This document shows positions 8,311 through 16,639 of a DNA stretch of 51,151 nucleotides, one piece after another. The stretch spans positions 1 through 51,151 of the forward strand of contig CAJOMC010000004.1 of the NCBI GenBank assembly GCA_905235635.1, given 5' to 3'. The position numbers and the translations under genes are program-made. The first letter of the stretch is position 1. Each line of letters begins with the position of its first letter. A model generated the notes under the pieces. The model made no database searches. It was not told the origin of the DNA and was given only the letters and a program-made list of their open reading frames with translations. This stretch comes from an uncultured Bacilli bacterium. GTDB taxonomy: Bacteria > Bacillota_I > Bacilli_A > Izemoplasmatales > UBA1188.

Positions 8311-8899
8311 TTATGAGTTAAGAATTGTGCGAGACACTTTTGCAAATCTTTTCGTTTTAGCACTTAAGAACAAATTTCATCCATATTCATTTACATATTA
8401 TTTAGAGAAAAGTGAATTCTTATTATCGATTGAAAAAGATATTTATCCAAATTGTATCAACAAATCGTTAGAAGAACTGTTTTTCGATATAACAGGCCAG
8501 GAAATTAAAGGTGACTATTTTGGTGTATATAACGATGCCTATTGGTGCGGCATAGCATACTTTGAACTACATATGAGATTAAATAAATCATTCTCATATT
8601 TATTCTTAAAACTACCTTTAGTTAGTATGCTAGATCTATATAATGTTTATCATGAAATGGATATATCTTCATTAGTCCAATATTTTAGTGAAATAGAGAA
8701 GAAAAAAACTATACTAAGGCTACTTATCGAAAACAAAAAAATCTCTGTGAATGATTTAAGTAAGGCTACTGGAATAAATCTAAATACTTTAATTAAATAT
8801 AGCCAAAGCGATGATGCTTTATACAATGCATCATTTCAAAATATCATTAAACTTGTTGATTATTTTGATACAACAATTAACTTATTTGTGAGAAAATAA
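8300..8899 (+). CDS. HTH-containing partner protein (putative antitoxin)
   Basis: A 199-residue protein. The last 65 residues look like a Cro/CI-type helix-turn-helix (LIENKKISVNDLSKATGINL and the following helix), close to single-domain antitoxin repressors. The N-terminal two-thirds contain a middle segment, AYWCGIAYFELHMRLNKSFS then LPLVSMLDLYNVYHEMD. It resembles proteins I recall beside DUF3990 genes, and may neutralise the partner. Translation starts 11 bases before the end of the first gene (ATG at 8300 or 8303), so the products are made together. The antitoxin role is inferred from context. Confidence 0.6.
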   Translation: MMIDYELRIVRDTFANLFVLALKNKFHPYSFTYYLEKSEFLLSIEKDIYPNCINKSLEELFFDITGQEIKGDYFGVYNDAYWCGIAYFELHMRLNKSFSYLFLKLPLVSMLDLYNVYHEMDISSLVQYFSEIEKKKTILRLLIENKKISVNDLSKATGINLNTLIKYSQSDDALYNASFQNIIKLVDYFDTTINLFVRK

Positions 8900-8938
8900 A
8901 TATTAAATAAATAAGCCTAAATGTAAGCAATAATGAAA

Positions 8939-8977
8939 ATATGAAAAAGAAAATGTAAATATTTTCATATTTTTTTC
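8939..8977 (+). terminator. Terminator of the DUF3990/HTH pair
   Basis: ATATGAAAA (8939-8947) pairs with TTTTCATAT (8962-8970), followed by TTTTTTC. The stem is AT-rich but the U-tract is good. It closes the two-gene unit and separates it from the ccpA-like promoter. Confidence 0.6.
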
Positions 8978-8985
8978 ATTTTTCA

Positions 8986-9014
8986 TTGAAAAAGAATAAT
9001 GATTATAATATAAT
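8986..9014 (+). promoter_or_regulatory. Promoter of the ccpA-like gene
   Basis: TTGAAA (8986-8991), a 17-bp spacer and TATAAT (9009-9014). A second TATAAT overlaps it 5 bases upstream. Transcription should start near 9021, shortly before the GGAGG site of the regulator. It probably also drives tyrS and the genes behind it. Confidence 0.75.
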
Positions 9015-9038
9015 CATTTTAATTGGAGGTATTTCTAT

Positions 9039-10040
9039 ATGAATAAAGCAACAATTTATGACGTTGCGGCACTTGCGAGAGTATCTAACGCAACTGTTTC
9101 AAGAGCGCTTAATGAGCCAGATAAAGTAAAGCCTGAGACAAGAGATAAGGTACTTAAAGCCGCAAAGGAGTTAGGATATAAAGCGAATGCATTCGCAAAA
9201 GGACTTGCGTCTAATAAATCAACTGAAGTCGCTGTGGTGGTTTCAGATCTTTCTCGTGCATCTGTCGCAGAAATGGTGAAAGGAATTAGTGAGGTTGCAT
9301 CTCACTATAACTATTCAATTCTACTATTTACTGATACTTCAGATGATAAATTACCAGAGTTATTAACAAACCTTGTATCACATTCTGTGGATGGTGTATT
9401 GTATCTAAACGATGAGATAACACAGAAACAGAATCAGATGCTTGAGGATTTAGTGGATAAATTCCAAATACCACTAGTGCTATGTAACACAGTATCTAAT
9501 TCAGACCATAATTTCTTATCTGTCGCAATAGATTTTGAGAAAGCTGGATATGAAGTTACTAAATCACTAATTCAAGAAGGAAGAAATAATATTGCTTTAT
9601 TTACAACTACTAAACGCTTCCCTGTAAATGAACTCAAAGAAGCTGGATATAAAAAAGCAATTAAAGAATATGGACTAAAAGAACTTATTTGTTACACAAC
9701 AGGTAATCTTGATTCAAATAAAAATGATATTGATACCTTCTTAAATGAAAATGACATTGATGGTGTAATTGGGGTAAGAGATTCAATCGCTATTGCGGTA
9801 CTTAATACTCTAATCGCCAAAGGAAGAAGAATTCCAGAGGACGTATCAGTGTTTGGATTCCAAAATACAAGATATACTCAATTATCTCGTCCACTACTTT
9901 CAACTATCAATATTCCAATTTATGAAATTGGCGCAAGAAGTATGAGAGTACTAACAACCGAGATGATGAAAGAAGAACAAGAACACAAAGGACTAATTAC
10001 CCTTGAACACTCAATAATTAAAAGATTAACCACAAAATAA
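9039..10040 (+). CDS. ccpA: LacI-family regulator, probably catabolite control protein CcpA
   Basis: A 333-residue repressor. The N-terminal LacI helix-turn-helix (ATIYDVAALARVSNATVSRAL, about 4-24) and hinge (NAFAKGLASNKS) precede a periplasmic-binding-like core. The C-terminal NTRYTQLSRPLLSTINIPIYEIG segment is very close to the HPr-contacting region of Bacillus CcpA, which favours CcpA over a sugar-specific LacI. The neighbour tyrS also lies near ccpA in other Bacilli. CcpA would bind cre sites with HPr-Ser-P. I saw no convincing cre site in its own promoter, and a local regulator cannot be excluded. Confidence 0.75.
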   Translation: MNKATIYDVAALARVSNATVSRALNEPDKVKPETRDKVLKAAKELGYKANAFAKGLASNKSTEVAVVVSDLSRASVAEMVKGISEVASHYNYSILLFTDTSDDKLPELLTNLVSHSVDGVLYLNDEITQKQNQMLEDLVDKFQIPLVLCNTVSNSDHNFLSVAIDFEKAGYEVTKSLIQEGRNNIALFTTTKRFPVNELKEAGYKKAIKEYGLKELICYTTGNLDSNKNDIDTFLNENDIDGVIGVRDSIAIAVLNTLIAKGRRIPEDVSVFGFQNTRYTQLSRPLLSTINIPIYEIGARSMRVLTTEMMKEEQEHKGLITLEHSIIKRLTTK

Positions 10041-10052
10041 GAGGAAATAGAA

Positions 10053-11291
10053 ATGAATTTATATGAAGATTTAAAATGGCGTGGTCTTATTGGCCAATAC
10101 GCTGGTGAAGGATTTATTGATGAATTAAATAAAGGTGGACTCACATTTTACCTTGGCATTGACCCAACTGGTAAATCAATCCACGCAGGTAACTTTTTAA
10201 CTGTAATGGGTGTTATGAGGCTATCGCGTGCTGGGCACAAACCTATTATTCTAGTAGGTGGTGCGACAGGTATGATTGGAGATCCTAGTGGTAAAAGCCA
10301 AGAAAGAAATCTACTTGATAAAGAAACTACTATGAACAACTCTTCTTCAATCTTAGCTCAAGTTAAAAAACTTCTCCCAGAGGCAGAGTTCGTAAATAAC
10401 TATGACTGGACAAGTAACATGGATGTAATCACTTATTTAAGAGATTATGGCAAACACTTAACTATTGGTTATATGATGGCAAAAGAAAGTGTTAAGAAAA
10501 GGCTAGAAGCAGGCCTTTCCTACACAGAGTTCTCATACCAAGTGCTTCAGGCTCTAGATTACTACCATCTTTATAAGAATCATAACGTTAGACTTCAAGT
10601 TGGTGGTCAAGATCAATGGGGTAACATTACTTCTGGATTTGAATTAATTAGAAAGATGGAAGGTGAAAAAGCAAATGTATATTGCCTCACATTCCCACTC
10701 CTTCTTAAACCAGACGGAACTAAATTTGGTAAAACTGCAGGTGGTGCAGTATGGCTTGATCCATCAATGACCTCAGAATATAAATTCTATCAATTCTGGT
10801 TAAATACTTCAGATGAAGAAGTTATTGATAGGCTTAAACAATTTACCTTCTTATCTAAAGAAGAAGTGGACCAAATTGAAGCTCTATGGGCAGTAAATAA
10901 AGAAGGACGTCTCGCCCAAAGACGTCTTGCAGAAGAAGTCACAAAAATCATCCACGGAGAAGAAGGACTGTCTAAGGCAGAATCTATCACCAAGGCTGTG
11001 TTTAGTGGTGATGTATCAGCTCTTTCTAAAGATGAAATTGCGGATGCATTCAAAGATGATGTAGTTGTTGAAGTTGAAGGTGATGTATCTATTATTGAAG
11101 CCTTAGTAAAGACAGGACTCGCCCAATCTAATAGTGACGCAAGAAAGTTAATCCAAGGTGGTGGTGTATCAGTTAATTCAGTTAAGATTAATGATTTCAC
11201 TAAAGTACTACATAAAGAAGAAGCCATTGATTCAACTTATACTTTCATTAAGAAAGGCAAAAAGAATCATGCTTTAATCAAACATTTTTAG
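10053..11291 (+). CDS. tyrS: Tyrosyl-tRNA synthetase
   Basis: A 412-residue class I synthetase that charges tRNA-Tyr. The N-terminal catalytic domain has the HIGH-equivalent (GIDPTGKSIHAGNFLTVMG, about 31-49). The tyrosine-binding region YDYYHLYK/VGGQDQWGN and the KMSKS-equivalent KFGKT (about 225) follow. The C-terminal S4-type RNA-binding domain (RKLIQGGGVSVNSVKI) is present. The length is normal for the bacterial TyrRS family. It starts 12 bases after the ccpA-like gene, behind GAGGA. No T-box leader is present, unlike tyrS in many Bacillota. Confidence 0.97.
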   Translation: MNLYEDLKWRGLIGQYAGEGFIDELNKGGLTFYLGIDPTGKSIHAGNFLTVMGVMRLSRAGHKPIILVGGATGMIGDPSGKSQERNLLDKETTMNNSSSILAQVKKLLPEAEFVNNYDWTSNMDVITYLRDYGKHLTIGYMMAKESVKKRLEAGLSYTEFSYQVLQALDYYHLYKNHNVRLQVGGQDQWGNITSGFELIRKMEGEKANVYCLTFPLLLKPDGTKFGKTAGGAVWLDPSMTSEYKFYQFWLNTSDEEVIDRLKQFTFLSKEEVDQIEALWAVNKEGRLAQRRLAEEVTKIIHGEEGLSKAESITKAVFSGDVSALSKDEIADAFKDDVVVEVEGDVSIIEALVKTGLAQSNSDARKLIQGGGVSVNSVKINDFTKVLHKEEAIDSTYTFIKKGKKNHALIKHF

Positions 11292-11300
11292 GAGAGAATA

Positions 11301-12671
11301 ATGTCTAATTTTAATGGTAAAGAATTATTTAAAAAATATTATGATTCATATATGGAAGATCTAGTATCACTACTCAAATGCCCAAGCGTATTAGATAAGT
11401 TTGACCCATCTAATAAGGAGGCACCATTTGGTAAAGGAATAAGAGAAGCATTAGATAAAGCACTAGAAATAGGTCAACGTATGGGATTTAGCGTTCATAA
11501 CGTAGATAATTATTGTGGCTATATGGACTATGGAATGGGCGATGAAACATTAATCATCCTGGCCCATCTTGATGTAGTACCCGCAATTGGCCCATGGTCA
11601 CATGACCCATTTGACCCAGTGATTAAAAATAATAGAATCTATGCCCGTGGTTCATCAGATGATAAAGGCCCTCTTTTAAGTGCTTTATATGCGCTTAAGA
11701 TGCTTAAGGATGAAGGGTTTATGCCTAATAAAAAGATTAGATTCTTTGTGGGATGCGATGAAGAAACTGGCTCAAGAGGCTTGGAACATTATCTATCGCT
11801 TTATGGTGAGGCTGAATATGGCTTTTCTCCAGATGCCGAATACCCATTAATATATGCTGAAAAAGGAATTTCTAGAATTACATTTAGTGGTAAATCATCA
11901 TCACCAATTAAATCATTTAAGTCTGGTACTGTCGCAAACATTGTCCCAGATACCGCAAAAGTTAAACTTGAAGGCATCAACCTTAGTAAAGAATTTATGG
12001 AATACCTAAAGGAAACTGGCTTAAGTGGTTCAGTTGAAGGTGATGAATATACACTAAAAGGTGTCGCCTGCCATGGGTCAATTCCTGAAAAAGGAATTAA
12101 TGCGGCACTTATGTTATCGCATTTCCTCTCAAGATATATTGATGACAATTTCCTTAAATTCCAAGAGGAATACTTATATAACGACTTTAAAGCTGAACGT
12201 TTTGGTGTAGCACATCACGACGAAGAAATGGGTGATATTTCAAATAACGCTGGTGTATATAATTATGAAAATGGTGAATTTTCTATCGTATGTAACTTTA
12301 GATACCCTAAAGGTTTAGATTTTGATTCTTCTATGAAACACATAGAAAACTTAGTATCTAAATATAATATTAAATTGACTGTAGATTCTAATTCTCCAGT
12401 TCACTATGTACCAAAAGATTCTAAGCTTGTCTCTGACTTGCTTGATGCATATAAAAAATGGGTAGAATATGCTCCATTTGATAAAACAGTAGAACCTTTC
12501 TCAATCGGTGGTGGAACTTATGCCCGTGATTTTAAGAATGCAGTCGCCTTTGGCGCCTTATTCCCTGGTGAAGAAGATTCTATGCATATGATCGATGAAT
12601 CAAGTGATATCGATAGTTTAATTCTATCTGTATTCATCTATAAAGATGCGATTGTAAATCTAACTAAATAA
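11301..12671 (+). CDS. pepV: M20-family dipeptidase, PepV type
   Basis: A 456-residue zinc peptidase of the Sapep/PepV group, expected to cleave dipeptides in the cytoplasm. Metal-site motifs are visible: AHLDVVP (about 88-94), SSDDKGP (about 116-122), DEETGSRG (about 151) and the later GGTYARD (about 410). It has no signal peptide. The ribosome-binding site GGAGAG lies 5-6 bases upstream. The closest family is PepV; exact substrates cannot be told from sequence. Confidence 0.85.
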   Translation: MSNFNGKELFKKYYDSYMEDLVSLLKCPSVLDKFDPSNKEAPFGKGIREALDKALEIGQRMGFSVHNVDNYCGYMDYGMGDETLIILAHLDVVPAIGPWSHDPFDPVIKNNRIYARGSSDDKGPLLSALYALKMLKDEGFMPNKKIRFFVGCDEETGSRGLEHYLSLYGEAEYGFSPDAEYPLIYAEKGISRITFSGKSSSPIKSFKSGTVANIVPDTAKVKLEGINLSKEFMEYLKETGLSGSVEGDEYTLKGVACHGSIPEKGINAALMLSHFLSRYIDDNFLKFQEEYLYNDFKAERFGVAHHDEEMGDISNNAGVYNYENGEFSIVCNFRYPKGLDFDSSMKHIENLVSKYNIKLTVDSNSPVHYVPKDSKLVSDLLDAYKKWVEYAPFDKTVEPFSIGGGTYARDFKNAVAFGALFPGEEDSMHMIDESSDIDSLILSVFIYKDAIVNLTK

Positions 12672-13312
12672 TGCATTTAAGAAAAGTTAAGAATGCATCT
12701 TTAATTATTGATGAAGCTAAAGATGTATGTATAGTTAACCCAACTGAATATAAAGGAAACTGGTTGTCTTTCTATCCAAGTGCTAAAAAAATAGTACTTG
12801 AGATAGGGATGGGAAAAGGCCAATATCTCACAAATCTCGCTCTTTTAAACAAAGATGTTTTATATCTTGGAATGGAAAAGATGGATTCAGTGATTTGTCG
12901 TGCTATCCCTAAAGTTAAAGATTATAATTTAAGTAATTTAATCCTTATTAAAACGGACGCGATTAATCTTTCTTCATGTTTTATGCCAAATGAAGTAGAT
13001 ACAATTTATTTATCATTCCCAGATCCTTGGCCTAAGTCAAGACATGACAAAAGAAGACTAACACATCCAAAATTCTTAAAACTATATAAAGAGATACTAA
13101 CTACTAAAGGTACTTTAAGACTAAAGACAGATAATGTTGATTTATATAATTATTCACTAGAAACTATGGCTTTATATTTAGATAACCCAAAATATGGTGA
13201 ATATATTCATGAAGAGAATGAACCTAAAACTGAGTTTGAAGAGAAATATTTAAAACTAGGCAAGAAGATATATTTTATTGAAGGTAAATTTAAAGATGAG
13301 AATCCTCTTTGA
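12671..13312 (+). CDS. trmB: tRNA (guanine-N7-)-methyltransferase TrmB
   Basis: A 213-residue SAM-dependent enzyme making m7G46 in tRNA. It has the SAM-binding loop LEIGMGKGQYL (about 40-50) and the family hallmark FPDPWPKSRHDKRRL (about 117-131), which carries the catalytic Asp and substrate-binding residues. The C-terminal TEFEEKYLKLGKKIY completes the family pattern. The start codon overlaps the pepV stop (TAATG), so the genes are coupled. Confidence 0.96.
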   Translation: MHLRKVKNASLIIDEAKDVCIVNPTEYKGNWLSFYPSAKKIVLEIGMGKGQYLTNLALLNKDVLYLGMEKMDSVICRAIPKVKDYNLSNLILIKTDAINLSSCFMPNEVDTIYLSFPDPWPKSRHDKRRLTHPKFLKLYKEILTTKGTLRLKTDNVDLYNYSLETMALYLDNPKYGEYIHEENEPKTEFEEKYLKLGKKIYFIEGKFKDENPL

Positions 13313-14018
13313 TATTGGAAACACAAACGTAAAAGTTAATACCGATGGTCAAACATCATTTTATAGTAATGACTCTTTAAAAAAGTCATTACCCTTATCT
13401 TTACCTAATATAAGCGATGAAGTGGTTGCCTATATATCAAGCGTAAATAAGGATGCGTTTGAAATAGTAAAAGAAATACTAATTGATAAATATTGTCATA
13501 AACTTACCCTTAATAAGATTGGTCCTCTAAATACAAAATCAATCACCTATATTGATGAAAGTATGAAAGAGGAACTTGGAAGTGATATATATTTCGCACT
13601 AAATAGTTCTATTAAATATAGTAAGACTTTCTTAAATATTGATTTTGGCACAGCCCTTACATTTAACCTTGTGATCGATTCTAAATACACGGGTTGCGCA
13701 ATAGTGCCTGGTGTATATACATCATATAATGCCTTAATCAGTAAAGCATCCCTACTTAAAGATGTGGAACTCTCAAACGAGAACGTAAAACCACTTGGCT
13801 TAAACACTAAAGAGGCAATCACCTCTGGAATTATTCAAGGATATGCAAGTTTAGTTGATGAACATATAAAAAGAATTAAGGAAGAATATAAATTAGATAA
13901 TCTAGATATATACGCTACAGGTGGAGCGTATAACCTTATATCTAAATACTTAAAAACTAAAGTTATTTATAAAGAAGATTTAGTTTTTAGTGGAATGCTT
14001 AATATAATAGGTGAATAA
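13296..14018 (+). CDS. coaX: Type III pantothenate kinase CoaX
   Basis: A 240-residue ASKHA-fold kinase for the first step of CoA synthesis. Motifs are DIGNTNVK (residues 5-12, phosphate loop), NIDFGTALTFN (about 113-123) and the substrate region GCAIVPGV. The ATG at 13296 gives the expected M-R-I-L-F-D-I-G-N-T start and overlaps trmB by 17 bases. An upstream ATG at 13278 adds only seven residues. The last CoA enzyme, CoaE, is found two genes downstream fused to MutM. Confidence 0.92.
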   Translation: MRILFDIGNTNVKVNTDGQTSFYSNDSLKKSLPLSLPNISDEVVAYISSVNKDAFEIVKEILIDKYCHKLTLNKIGPLNTKSITYIDESMKEELGSDIYFALNSSIKYSKTFLNIDFGTALTFNLVIDSKYTGCAIVPGVYTSYNALISKASLLKDVELSNENVKPLGLNTKEAITSGIIQGYASLVDEHIKRIKEEYKLDNLDIYATGGAYNLISKYLKTKVIYKEDLVFSGMLNIIGE

Positions 14019-14019
14019 G

Positions 14020-16635
14020 ATGAAAAAACTACTTATTGTGGACGGATATAATGTAATGTTTAGAGCGTATTACGCTACTGCGTCTATGGGAAATCTTATG
14101 AGAAATAAGAATGGGTTTCCTACAAATATGATCTATGGATTCATTAATATTCTAACTAAAGTGAAAAATGATAATTATACTCATATCGCTATCGCATTTG
14201 ATGCGGGTGGTAAAACACGTCGCCATAAAATGTATAGTGAGTATAAGGCAGGGCGTGAAAAAACACCACAAGAATTAATTGATCAAATCCCATATGTATT
14301 TAAATATCTAGATGCGATAAATATTAAATACTTTATGAATGAAGACTATGAAGCCGACGATATTGTCGCATCACTTTCAAAGAAGTTTGATTACTTTGAT
14401 GAAGTGGATGTTTTATCTAATGATAATGACTTATTCCAATTAATTTCAAAGAACCATTTTCAACTTTACACAAGACAAAAAGAAACAATTAAGTATTCAG
14501 TTGATATATTAAAAGAAGAAAAAGGTATAACTCCGTCGCAGATTCCAGATTATAAGGGATTAATTGGCGATTCATCCGATAACCTTAAGGGTGTTCAAGG
14601 TATTGGCCCTGTGACAGCGGCTAAGCTTTTAAGTGAGTTTGGCTCACTAGAGGGAATTTACGAATCAATAGATAGCATTACTGGTAAGAATAAAGATAAG
14701 TTAATTGAAGGGCGCGATCAAGCATTCTTCACTAAAGGAATGGCTCTACTTGACCCAACATACGCCATTCCATATGATGAAGACTATTTCTTAGTAGATG
14801 AACCTGATTATGAAAAACTAAACAATCTATTCAGCGAATTAGATTTTAATTCCTTTATGAAAAAAATTCCTCAAAAAAGAATTAAAGCTAAATTTGAATA
14901 TAAAGTAGTTGATGAAGCAAGCGACCTATCTTCTATTATTGATGAAGAAGGTATTAATCACCTCTATCTTGAAAACCTAGGTGAAAATTATCACACTGCA
15001 TCTCCAATTGGTTTCGGATTAACCAATAAATTTGGTTGTTTCTTTATTCCATATGAAATAGGGATTAATTCATTTGATTTCAGCTTATTTTTAAGTGATG
15101 ACAATATTAAGAAATCAGTCTATGATTACAAAAAAATGTATGTGACGCTAGCTCATGACAATATAATTTTGTCTGGAGTATATTTTGATTTGCTTCTTGC
15201 TTCTTATCTAATTAACCCAGATTTAACCAAAGATGATTTTAAGATAATCACTAATCATTTTGGGTATTCTGAACTTTCTTTTGATGAAGAAGTATATGGA
15301 AAAAGAGGAAGAGAAGAATTACCTCTTTCAATAATCTATGAGGAACATATCGCTAAAAAATCTTTTGCGATGAGTTTAATATATGAAAACACATTATCTG
15401 AGATTAAAAATAATGACCAAGAAAAACTCTTAAAAGAAATAGAGATTCCACTATCTAAAACGTTAGCCAAGATGGAACTTAAAGGATTAAGAGTGGATAA
15501 GGATGAGCTTGATAGATATGAAGAAAGACTTGTATCTGAATTAAACGAAATAGAAAAAGAGATATATGAATTATCAGGACATCCTTTCAACATTAACTCA
15601 CCTAAACAGTTAGGCACAGTATTATTTGAGGAATTAGGATTAAATAGCGGAAAGAAGACTAAGACAGGTTATTCCACAGATGCAGAAGTACTAGAAAGTT
15701 TAAGAGAAATTCACCCTATTATTGATAAAGTGTTGAGATATAGAATGTTATCTAAACTTGAAGGCACATATGTGGTTGGAGTTAGAAATGCGATGAATGA
15801 ACTAAGTGACTCGCATATCCACACCATCTACAAACAAGCCCTAACTGATACAGGAAGACTCTCGAGTGTGGAGCCTAATCTTCAGAATCTACCCGCAAGA
15901 AGAATGGAAGCATCAGAATTTAAGAAGGTATTTATCGCAGAAGATGATTCATATCTTATGAGTTCAGATTATTCTCAAATAGAATTAAGGGTGCTTGCCC
16001 ATATGTCAGGTGATCCTAATTTAATTAAAGCCTTTAAAGAAGGCGATGATATACATGAGGCTACCGCAAAAGCCATCTTCCGTAAGAGTGAAGTCACAAA
16101 AGAAGAAAGAAGACAAGCTAAGGCCGTCAACTTTGGAATAGTATATGGTATCTCATCATGGGGACTTGCCCAGGATGTTCAAATTAGCCCAAAAGAAGCA
16201 CAAGATTTTATCAATAGATATCATGAATCATTCCCATTAATTGGTCCATTTACTGCATCACTTATTAAATGCGCTGAAGATAATGGATATGTATCTACTA
16301 TTTTTAATAGAAGAAGATATATAAGAGATATTCATGCGTCTAACTATAACTTAAGAGAATTCTCTAAACGTACTGCGATGAATGCGCCAATTCAAGGTAC
16401 AGGCGCAGATATATTAAAGCTTGCGATGGTATCCCTTGATAAAGCGATTGAAGAGAATCATCTTCACGCAAAATTAATATTAACTATTCATGATGAAATA
16501 GTATTAAATGTACCTAAGAATGAAATAGATAAAACTATTAAAATAACCGAAGACGTAATGACTAGTGTCGTAAATCTTAAGGTACCACTAGTTGTCTCCA
16601 CATCTTACGGTATGAATTTATTTGAGGCGAAATAA
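14020..16635 (+). CDS. polA: DNA polymerase I
   Basis: An 871-residue repair and Okazaki-fragment polymerase. The N-terminal 5' nuclease domain (about 1-290) shows LIVDGYNVMFRAYYA, YEADD and GDSSDN. The middle 3'-5' exonuclease domain seems inactive: where a D-x-E would be expected it reads LYLENLGEN, as in Bacillus PolI. The polymerase domain is intact, with motif A DYSQIELR, motif B RRQAKAVNFGIVYG and motif C IHDEIV. ATG 14020 is preferred to the in-frame GTG at 14011 because the GTG lies inside coaX. It heads the polA-mutM-coaE block typical of Bacilli. Confidence 0.97.
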   Translation: MKKLLIVDGYNVMFRAYYATASMGNLMRNKNGFPTNMIYGFINILTKVKNDNYTHIAIAFDAGGKTRRHKMYSEYKAGREKTPQELIDQIPYVFKYLDAINIKYFMNEDYEADDIVASLSKKFDYFDEVDVLSNDNDLFQLISKNHFQLYTRQKETIKYSVDILKEEKGITPSQIPDYKGLIGDSSDNLKGVQGIGPVTAAKLLSEFGSLEGIYESIDSITGKNKDKLIEGRDQAFFTKGMALLDPTYAIPYDEDYFLVDEPDYEKLNNLFSELDFNSFMKKIPQKRIKAKFEYKVVDEASDLSSIIDEEGINHLYLENLGENYHTASPIGFGLTNKFGCFFIPYEIGINSFDFSLFLSDDNIKKSVYDYKKMYVTLAHDNIILSGVYFDLLLASYLINPDLTKDDFKIITNHFGYSELSFDEEVYGKRGREELPLSIIYEEHIAKKSFAMSLIYENTLSEIKNNDQEKLLKEIEIPLSKTLAKMELKGLRVDKDELDRYEERLVSELNEIEKEIYELSGHPFNINSPKQLGTVLFEELGLNSGKKTKTGYSTDAEVLESLREIHPIIDKVLRYRMLSKLEGTYVVGVRNAMNELSDSHIHTIYKQALTDTGRLSSVEPNLQNLPARRMEASEFKKVFIAEDDSYLMSSDYSQIELRVLAHMSGDPNLIKAFKEGDDIHEATAKAIFRKSEVTKEERRQAKAVNFGIVYGISSWGLAQDVQISPKEAQDFINRYHESFPLIGPFTASLIKCAEDNGYVSTIFNRRRYIRDIHASNYNLREFSKRTAMNAPIQGTGADILKLAMVSLDKAIEENHLHAKLILTIHDEIVLNVPKNEIDKTIKITEDVMTSVVNLKVPLVVSTSYGMNLFEAK

Positions 16636-16639
16636 GACA

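Noticed and set aside
8940-9038. cre site in front of the ccpA-like gene
   Set aside because: The AT-rich stretch contains TGAAAA-like words, but no full WTGNAANCGNWNNCW match was seen.
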